Shown in pieces: positions 56,993-64,000 of a stretch of 64,000 nucleotides of DNA. How positions within the stretch are numbered: the first letter of the stretch is position 1; each line of letters begins with the position of its first letter. A program made the translations under genes and the position numbers. The notes beneath the pieces are model-generated. The model made no database searches and was not told the DNA's origin. It worked only from the letters and a program-made list of their open reading frames with translations. The stretch comes from Stereocaulon alpinum (taxonomy: Eukaryota > Ascomycota > Lecanoromycetes > Lecanorales > Stereocaulaceae): positions 1 to 64,000 of the forward strand of contig JAEUBA010000010.1 of assembly GCA_018257865.1 (NCBI GenBank). Direction: 5' to 3'.

Positions 56993-59326
56993 CTATTCAT
57001 CCTCCTCCTCCGATTCCTCCCCATCTTCCACGTCCACATCGAGTTCTATTTCGTCCGCCACTCTGGCCTTACCCTTCCTCTCCCTCTGTTTTCTAGCCTC
57101 CTCCTCTCTACGTCCCTCCTCGAGAACCCGCTCCTTCTCCTCTTTCTGTCTCCGCATACCCTCAATGAATGCGCCCAGAGGCGTCTCTTCAACCGACACA
57201 TCCCTCAGAAAATTGTCCACACCTCCCCTATCACTAGGTCCGAATGAAACCTGTGCCCTGCGATCTTCGATATACTGCGCGTTCGCAGACATTTTCTGCA
57301 GTAGCAGCGAGATTGAAGAGTTGAGTTTCGCATTCTTGTTACCCTTGCCTTCTCTTTCTGCTTTCGTACTTGCGTTCTTATTCCCACGAGATGGGATCGA
57401 CGAAGCAGACTTGAGCCATCGTTTCAGGGCCACAGAGGGTGGAATTATGAGCTCAGGAAACGCGATATGCTTTGACCAGCATGCGAAGAATTCGGCCAGA
57501 AGCTCCTGTAGTTGCTGGCCCAGGCCATCTTGGTAAACACGCGTGCGAAGATAGGTTTTTGGGGCCCGAAGTACTATTGAGAAATCAAGTGGTGGAAGTG
57601 TAGTTGGTTTGGGCGGTTTTGAGAGGTCTGGGGAGGAGAGCACTTCGAGTAAGGGGGGAGCAAGAGGTATGTATGTGTTAGTTGTTCGGGAGAGACGGAG
57701 GAGTGCCCGGGTGAGATGAAAGCGGAGCGGAAAGTAGGTAGGTGTTGGGATGAGCCGTAAGGCACCTAAAGTTATTTGCACGAGAGGGTAGATGAGTGGA
57801 TGCAGAGGAGATGCGGAGGGAGTTTTGAGCGTAGGGTTCGTATGAGGCGAGCAATGGGTGGAAAGGACGCGAGACCAGAAGTCAAGCGAGTGTACGTATT
57901 GCCAATTGTAGATCGTCTTGTATGAGTCCTTTGTAGGGTGTGTGATGCTGGTACGAAGATGAACAGCCAATTGGCGTATATAAGCAAAACCCGTTGTATA
58001 GCCTATGTTGGGATCTAGGCCCCACAGTTCAGCTCCTGAATTCTTCATCAAATTGATTCCAGGCAGGGTATGAACATTGGTAATGCGGCTGCCCCTGACG
58101 AAGCCTTGATAGGTAGTTTTCAGTACTGCTTCTCGGAGGGAGGGATCGCTGATGACAGCAAGGCGTCTGATAAGAAGAAAAGCCGTGATGCGCGTAGCTT
58201 CATCGCTTGATGTATCAGACCATATGTTGACGGTCGTTTTGATAAGATCTTTGAGAACCTTTTTGAATGAAAGTATGTATGGCAGCAACGAAATTAGAGA
58301 AGATAGTGTGAGCTTGATGGTCGGAGCGTCGGAAAGATTTTCCATAAGATGGTGTATTGCAGTTGAGTAAGTCTTCAACAGCGGTGTCAAAGTGCGATAT
58401 TTCTTGGAATCCGTTGCGATGCGTACTTTGCCTGACGTTGACTCCTTCGCTGGTAGATGATGACCAAGAACCTTTGGAACGTGCCCGAGGGCTGTGACCA
58501 GTAACTCGTGATATACCTCTGGGCTTGATATTAAGTACTTGTGCTCCTTTTCATCATCGGAGTTGATATGGGCCGCAGTCCTGAATGCAAGAATTACTTG
58601 ACGCATTGCACGTAACGAGTACTGTTCCGACAAAGCAACCTTCCATTTGTTGACCATGGCTATCGAAACTTCCGAGTCGTCATCCACATCGGGCTTTTCC
58701 GTTTCTACCCGTTGCTCGCCCTCCCTCTTCCTGAGCTTCTTCTTTGGAGTCTCTTCCTCGCTCAATGCGTCTACTTCTGCCATCTCCGCATCTTCGTTGA
58801 AATCCAGCAGTTCCGCATCGTTCTCTTGTAGATATTTAAAAAACTCGGGGTCTTTGTCCGCTAACGCCTCCAAATCCTCTTTATGTCCCTCAAGTCCATC
58901 TTCTTCATCTGAGTCGAGCTCAGTGTCACTCTGAGCAGGACTCTCCTCCTTCCGTATACTTGTTCCTGCCTCATCCGCCACTACGTCACGCTTTCTTTTG
59001 CCAATCCTTTGCGGTATGCTTTCGTCCTTGCTCGCACCCTTTCGCTTCTTCTGCTCTGGGAGATCGAAGCCACCTTGGAAGAACTCGTCAACGCTCATTT
59101 TACTGAGGTCATTCTCGGCTACTGCGCGATTTGTCTTAACTTGGGGCGCAGCAGTTTCGTCTTCGTTGTCGGACGCCTTGGCCTTGTCGGCTACATTTCT
59201 TGCTTGTTTCTTGGCTCTTAGTTGCTGGCGTTGCTTGATTTTGGCGCCTTCCTTGCGCTTTTCAATGGTGTCTTTGAGGTGGTTCTTTTCGAACTTTTTC
59301 GTGGCTTTCTTCGCTCGCCCAGGCAT
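56993..59326 (-). CDS. NOC2: Nucleolar complex protein 2 (ribosome biogenesis)
   Basis: Single exon, 777 residues from ATG 59326. The open frame extends ten codons upstream, but only to a TTG, and the family starts with a basic MxxxxKxTKKF motif as here (MPGRAKKATKKFEKNHL). Noc2 pairs with Noc1 and then Noc3 to escort pre-60S ribosomal particles from nucleolus to nucleoplasm. Residues 1-60 are Lys/Arg-rich with coiled-coil character, and about 110-215 form an acidic disordered stretch. The Noc2 domain covers about 290-680: SLISLLPYILSFKKVLKDL, LWGLDPNIGYTTGFAYIRQL and NWQYVHSLDFWSRVL are signature blocks. The C-terminus is a charged helix ending in an acidic run. Essential housekeeping gene, the first from the telomere in this window. 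Confidence 0.95.
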   Translation of the reverse strand: MPGRAKKATKKFEKNHLKDTIEKRKEGAKIKQRQQLRAKKQARNVADKAKASDNEDETAAPQVKTNRAVAENDLSKMSVDEFFQGGFDLPEQKKRKGASKDESIPQRIGKRKRDVVADEAGTSIRKEESPAQSDTELDSDEEDGLEGHKEDLEALADKDPEFFKYLQENDAELLDFNEDAEMAEVDALSEEETPKKKLRKREGEQRVETEKPDVDDDSEVSIAMVNKWKVALSEQYSLRAMRQVILAFRTAAHINSDDEKEHKYLISSPEVYHELLVTALGHVPKVLGHHLPAKESTSGKVRIATDSKKYRTLTPLLKTYSTAIHHLMENLSDAPTIKLTLSSLISLLPYILSFKKVLKDLIKTTVNIWSDTSSDEATRITAFLLIRRLAVISDPSLREAVLKTTYQGFVRGSRITNVHTLPGINLMKNSGAELWGLDPNIGYTTGFAYIRQLAVHLRTSITHPTKDSYKTIYNWQYVHSLDFWSRVLSTHCSPHTNPTLKTPSASPLHPLIYPLVQITLGALRLIPTPTYFPLRFHLTRALLRLSRTTNTYIPLAPPLLEVLSSPDLSKPPKPTTLPPLDFSIVLRAPKTYLRTRVYQDGLGQQLQELLAEFFACWSKHIAFPELIIPPSVALKRWLKSASSIPSRGNKNASTKAEREGKGNKNAKLNSSISLLLQKMSANAQYIEDRRAQVSFGPSDRGGVDNFLRDVSVEETPLGAFIEGMRRQKEEKERVLEEGRREEEARKQRERKGKARVADEIELDVDVEDGEESEEEDE

Positions 59327-60541
59327 CTTGAAGAGTGCTTGGGTAGAATGTTCCAAGTGGAGGATTCGGCAGTAGCAATGTGCAACGAAGAAAAATGATA
59401 TGCCAAGCCTTTTGGATTAGGCAGGTTTGCCGAGCGATACAAGATTTGCCCAATCGCCAATTAGTATGACTTGAATGACACTCCATCCTTTGACTAAGCG
59501 ATAGAAGTCCGATTACTAGAGTTGCAAGTTAATCTATAGTATTTAGATCATCCAAGTGATTGGCTTACACATCTATGTGGGCGAAGTTCTTCCGTAGACA
59601 TCTGATTATCATGCGGTTATTGCATGATACGTAGAATTCCGATCGGCATGTCTTCGTGAATTAAGCGTTTCTACGTACTCTGACCACACAAGCCTCCCTA
59701 CGCCACAATCCTCGAGCTTCCGTTGCATCCCATAATGGCGTCTTGAACCGAGAAGGCTGGAAGGAATATCCAACAATGTCTCTAGCAGTACAAGCACACT
59801 CTGCATGATAGTCTGCTTTCTAGGTACGGGCCAAGTCCTCGGCCGACAAAGTAAGTATATCCTGTCAGTCAGTCAGTGTTCGCCTGAAGATCATTATTAC
59901 CTCTTATAGTTGAAGATTCCGGCTGGCCTGGCCCGAGCAAGCGCTGAGGCTTTGACCCGCTCGTCCTTTTAGGGGTGGCACCCGCAGCAGCCGCAGCACA
60001 CCCTCAGCAAGCCTGTGGCTCAGCTGCTGCGTGTACCCAATCGAGTCTTGGAAACGGGATCGATGACCCGAGTACTCCCCCTCAAACTAATTCAGGGTAC
60101 AGTACGATACGAATAATCAAGGTACTTGTTCTCCCTATCGTCCCCGGACACTCGCCAGCGCATAATCACAAGTAAAGTAAAGTCAGGAGCTCTCCTCTTC
60201 TTCTTTTCCATCCACTTTCAGTAGCAGCAGCAGCCCATCAGCTATCGCTTTCCCTTCATAGCCGACATCTACGCCGCATCTGCTGCAAGAGGGGTACGTG
60301 TTTCATCTTACGAGGCGGAACCTCCGATCAACACTCCATCCGGGCCAGCTGTCAGAGACACCATCTCACACATACAACAATTCCTCACGACATGGTCATG
60401 CTTCCATCATCTTACTACATCCAGAAGGGTCGTTGCTTCTTCGCAATGCGCCGATAGCATCAATTCCTCTCAACATTATCGCGATCCGGCGTGCCTTCTC
60501 TCGCCAGATAACACACTCCAACACTTCAGCCCGATCCTATC
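59327..60541. other. Divergent promoter region, no gene seen
   Basis: Between the divergent starts of Noc2 and the gene at 60542. Contains GCAGCAGC-rich stretches (59978-60035 and about 60222-60235) and a pyrimidine-rich leader before 60542. Small ORFs have no content. Confidence 0.5.
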
Positions 60542-62035
60542 ATGGCAAGACCATTCGATGAGTCGCTGCCTTATCAGCAGCTCGCTGGCAGCATGTCATC
60601 CCAAACATCACTGGTAGGAGGCCGAGTGTGGCGGTCTCAGGCAGAAGGCACAATCAACTCATCATCACCACACGTTGATGCTGGATCTTCATGGGCTTCA
60701 CCTCGTCTGACGAATCCTCCATCAAAGAAATCGCATAGACCGAAATTACCGAAGATTAAATCTTCGCCAAGCAATGGTGCTTTAGCCGCCGCGAGAGCAT
60801 CACATGCAAAATTGCACAGGCGTGGTAATTCCATAGCTTCGGCGACCCAGAGTCCCACCTCTCCGACCTTCGTGCCAGAATATCTCCTACAAACCGCAAG
60901 CCCTCTCGTTCCTACCAGCGCCCACGCCGATCCGTACATAAGTCCTGAAACAAAATCAGGTACAAAGAGCAAAACAAAGATCAAACCGTTGCTTCGAAAA
61001 TTTTCGTCGCAAGAGAAGGTTTCAGCGCAGATTGACTTGTCGAGATCAGCGGCAGAGAATGAAGGCCTAGGGATCTACACTTCATCAGAGATTGTTGGGT
61101 TTCCATCCAGCGCAGACGCAGGACGAGGTTACCATCATCGTACGACCAGCGGAACTTCCCAACTATCCACTAATACCAACTCAAGCAATCGTTACGGCGC
61201 GCAATATGTGCACCCTCTGCGACAAATACCACGACCATACACACCACCCGTAGCGAGCTCATACAAGACCTCGCTTGAGAGCGACGTACCAACAGTCACC
61301 ACTTCGGTTGATGTACCTTACCTTGACTCTCACTCACGCCAAGCATCATCCAACACCAACACAACACCTACATCGTATGCTCCTCTTCCCTCATCACGAA
61401 GACCTCCACCTCTTCATGTCCGCACCGGCTCAGCATCGCGCCTGACCAGCACTTCGCAAACAAATCTACCTGGAACGCCGTCATCATTGCGCTTTAACAC
61501 CGACTCCATCACACCGGCGGACATGATCTCCCCAACGTCACGATCGTCCTTTGACACCAAGTTCAGCAAACGCAGTCGCTCTAATACCGCGAATACAGCA
61601 GACGATCCAGCCTCACAACAGGCGGCTGTCCAAGCACTGCGCCAGAAATTCCGAGAGGAGGTGGCCGCGAAAGACCGCAAGTACCAAGAAGCAGAAGCGC
61701 GAGCACAAGAGAAGGAGGCAAGGCGACAAGAGAAGCGAGAGGAAAACGAAAGGCGTACGTCTGAGAAACGAGAAAGGAAACGTGCGAGGAGTAACGCTGC
61801 GAGTGAGAAGTCCAGCTTCGTCCTCCCAGGCGAACAATATGAGGGTTATCCGGCAGTGCAGATGCACTCGCAAGATGTGCTTACTGACCCCGAATCACAA
61901 CAACGCAGAAGGGGCAACACGGTTGGCTCTGCTGGGAAGGGCGCGCACAGCCAGTGGTCACTGCTCTGGTTCCGGTTCAAGACCATGTGGTTGAGGTTGA
62001 AGAGGAAGATGTCAAGGTCTTCTAGAGAACGTTAG
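60542..62035 (+). CDS. Hypothetical disordered protein with charged coiled coil and basic C-terminus
   Basis: Single exon, 497 residues; I do not recognise a named family. Residues 1-340 are low-complexity, rich in Ser, Pro and Thr with many possible phosphorylation sites (SPTSP, TSPTSR). Residues about 360-425 form a strongly charged helix (VQALRQKFREEVAAKDRKY, then a Glu/Arg/Lys-rich stretch), probably a coiled coil. The last 25 residues are basic and aromatic (WFRFKTMWLRLKRKMSRS), a plausible membrane-associating amphipathic helix. No signal peptide. The long frame, start context and consistent composition support a real gene; a signalling, polarity or trafficking role would be speculation. 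Confidence 0.8.
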   Translation: MARPFDESLPYQQLAGSMSSQTSLVGGRVWRSQAEGTINSSSPHVDAGSSWASPRLTNPPSKKSHRPKLPKIKSSPSNGALAAARASHAKLHRRGNSIASATQSPTSPTFVPEYLLQTASPLVPTSAHADPYISPETKSGTKSKTKIKPLLRKFSSQEKVSAQIDLSRSAAENEGLGIYTSSEIVGFPSSADAGRGYHHRTTSGTSQLSTNTNSSNRYGAQYVHPLRQIPRPYTPPVASSYKTSLESDVPTVTTSVDVPYLDSHSRQASSNTNTTPTSYAPLPSSRRPPPLHVRTGSASRLTSTSQTNLPGTPSSLRFNTDSITPADMISPTSRSSFDTKFSKRSRSNTANTADDPASQQAAVQALRQKFREEVAAKDRKYQEAEARAQEKEARRQEKREENERRTSEKRERKRARSNAASEKSSFVLPGEQYEGYPAVQMHSQDVLTDPESQQRRRGNTVGSAGKGAHSQWSLLWFRFKTMWLRLKRKMSRSSRER

Positions 62036-62542
62036 GAGTTGAACAGGTCACATATACCCAATTCAGCGAGGAATGCATATGCTGGCAAGGGGCTGTTTCA
62101 CATTTTGGTAGCGCATTGGACATCTAGCGAGGCGCTGGGGCAGGGAACTACCTTTCCAGCATATGATACCATGGTTTCCACGTGTGCATGCATTACAAAG
62201 GCGTTATGAGGCCCCATGAGGACGTTAGATAGCTCAATACCAATCACTGCTCAACAGTAAATGAAAACCTTAGGCATATATTACCATGTCTCCTCAATCG
62301 CCCTCATTCTTTCTAGGAATATCTGGCGTATCACTCCAAGATGTCCCTGTCAATTGCGACAGTCCCTTCGCAAAGTAATGAGTGTTCAGTAGGGTCTGTT
62401 CTGGTTGAAGATATCGGCGACTTATAGCGCCAAGGCCGGTGGTCAACTCAGAGGGCTTCCGTACCCAAAGCATACGTTCACCCACCAAGCTCATCAACGC
62501 AGGGGCAGAAGTCGCGGGCAAAGCTGCCCTGCTGAGGACCCA
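62036..62542. other. Intergenic, no gene seen
   Basis: 3' flank of the previous gene and promoter/5' UTR of the Clr5-domain gene. The frame upstream of 62543 stays open back to 62405 but lacks an ATG and protein-like text. Confidence 0.5.
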
Positions 62543-64000
62543 ATGCCAGCCAAGATGGTATATGAGTGGGACAACAAACGCGACGAGTGCTACAAGCTGT
62601 ATATTACTGAAAACAAGTCATTGGAGGAGATTATAGCTCACTTTCGAGACGATAAGAATTTCACTCCGAGGTATGTCGACTCCTGTACTAATCCGCGTCC
62701 CTCACTTTGCGCAACATGCTTTCTATCCCTTCACTCTTCGTACCTGGTAGCCTCGTCGAGTTGCTGACCGTGGTCGCACAGCAAACGAGCCTTTCAGGCT
62801 CGCTTCAAAGAATGGGAGTTTCCAGCCAAGCACCGTCCGGCCCACAGAGAAGCTTCGCTCGCGGCGAGAATACGAGACCTATGGGAGGTCAACACATCCA
62901 ACAAGCAGATGCTGGGCATCCTAAGGAAAGAAGGCTGGGACCTCAAAGAGCGCGAGCTCACCAAGCTACGCAAGGAACAAGGACTTTTGTTACGGGAGGC
63001 CAACAGGAACGGATACAACAAACGCAAGCGAGATAATCAAGAAGAATCGCCAGACCAGAACGAGCAATTTCACGATGGGGAACCTGCAGAGAAGCGTGTT
63101 ACGACCCCATCCCCAGAGTCAGGGCTATCGCCAGAGATTATTGCGAAGAGGCAGGCATGTCAAGCCAAATTGATAGCAACGGATGCAGAGCGTTTCAGGA
63201 CCAGGAATCGGCGTCGTCGAACGAAAGTATGGGCTGGGATTCCACCAGATCCAGAGCAGCCGCCACGGTATCCGTCGGAACTGACAATGGAAGAGAGCAA
63301 GCGGGAATTGGGTCTTGACAAGCCTCTATACCAAGAGCTGCGTGAGATCTTCGAGGGCATATGTAGAACCAACCATATCATTAAAAAGACTTTGTGTGAC
63401 CCAGATACATGGAAGGGTGGCAAAGAGCAACTCATTGGCCGCATGCCTCACTTGCAGCCTATGTTCTGGGGGTCTAGTGCTCTGAATGTGAATCAAACGC
63501 AAAGACCAATGGCATTGGACTTGATATGTATGGATGTCACGAAAAAGATACGCACCGTCGGCAATCGCGTTACCATCACAGATGCGAAGAACATCTTGGG
63601 AGTCACGCCTCAAGAAGGGAGGGATATTCGAGCTGCGTTCGACGCTATCCTAAAGGGTGACCATTTCACAAGCAAGCTCGAAGTGTCTCGAGAATATTGG
63701 GACAATCTCAAGTCGAAATGGATCAACGAGTCGCCACTTCTGCAGCAGAAACTCGGAGACCATGACTCAGACCCAGACTATGGCGCGAAGCTCAGGTCTC
63801 TCGAGTCTATCGCATGCGACGTGCAAAAGCGTCATCGCGACGAGCAGACGAGGAAAGACCCAACCCGGTTGAGAAAGTCGATAACAGCGGACCAGAACGC
63901 CGCTGGCAGCAATGCTTCAGTTACTGCGTCTACTTCAACCCTCAATAGACCTACAAATGCCCAAGCTAGCAATGCCCAGATCCACCCAAACTCACGTCAC
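62543..64000 (+). CDS. Clr5-domain protein, 3' end beyond the window
   Basis: Two exons visible: 62543-62670 and 62782-64000 (open to the edge), joined by a 111-nt intron with a CTGAC branch site; at least 449 residues. The Clr5 domain (residues about 5-60) starts YEWDNKRDECYKLYITENKSLEEII and, across the splice, continues FTPSKRAFQARFKEWEFPAKHR, a typical fungal Clr5 pattern. A second helical block (DLWEVNTSNKQMLGILRKEGWDLKERELTKLRKEQG) is the element that often follows it. A large mostly helical, basic region comes after. Clr5 proteins are presumed DNA- or chromatin-associated; the name comes from a fission-yeast silencing factor. The frame from 62782 has no stop before 64000. Confidence 0.85.

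Noticed and set aside
1..64000. tRNA, rRNA and CRISPR features.
   Set aside because: I scanned for T-loop motifs and for regularly spaced repeats and found none I could fold or support; CRISPR is not expected in a fungus.

Overview
This window is the left end of a chromosome of a filamentous ascomycete (Pezizomycotina; Dothideomycetes is my best guess, from gene style only). The evidence is twenty TAACCC telomere repeats at base 1, short GT-AG introns of about 44-111 nt, fungal-specific families (Zn2Cys6 regulator, fungal rhodopsin-domain protein, Clr5 domain, GH76, Noc2), and retroelements mutated in the pattern of repeat-induced point mutation (RIP): TpA replaces CpA/TpG throughout and no long ORF survives.

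Layout. 1-12.83 kb is telomere plus RIP-mutated repeats. It holds a complete Ty3/gypsy element on the minus strand (720-7277; 357-bp LTRs; TAGTA target duplication), then a second Ty3/gypsy pol on the plus strand whose ends are about 153-bp repeats in INVERTED orientation (7320-12829). 12.83-21.9 kb is a gene-poor subtelomeric zone. It has a five-exon cysteine-rich secreted-protein gene that is only visible after splicing, an F-box fragment beside a broken AAA-ATPase, and a secreted GH76 mannanase-like gene. 21.9-31.7 kb has a rhodopsin-domain membrane protein, a type II membrane glycosyltransferase-like protein, and a divergent pair of Zn2Cys6 regulator and DHA-type MFS exporter with a repeated CGGACGAA motif between them. 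32.28-40.78 kb is a third RIP-mutated Ty3/gypsy element (175-bp LTRs, GAGG flanks) with an extra coding region between integrase and 3' LTR. 41-64 kb is ordinary gene space: a GPI-type fasciclin protein, an amino-acid/choline/GABA-type permease, a DUF924 protein, a frameshifted F-box gene, an unknown protein with a 9-residue tandem repeat, an ACC-synthase-like PLP enzyme, Noc2, a disordered basic protein, and a Clr5-domain protein that runs off the window.

Genes by role. Housekeeping (Noc2) begins only about 57 kb in. The telomere-proximal part is enriched in secreted, transport, F-box and broken genes, as expected of a fast-evolving subtelomere. The clearest regulatory unit is the regulator/exporter pair. 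The permease has many GATA sites and a perfect CCGGGT-ACCCGG palindrome upstream. All exon models were assembled by hand from splice signals and frame continuity. They agree in phase throughout, but no transcript or database evidence was available.
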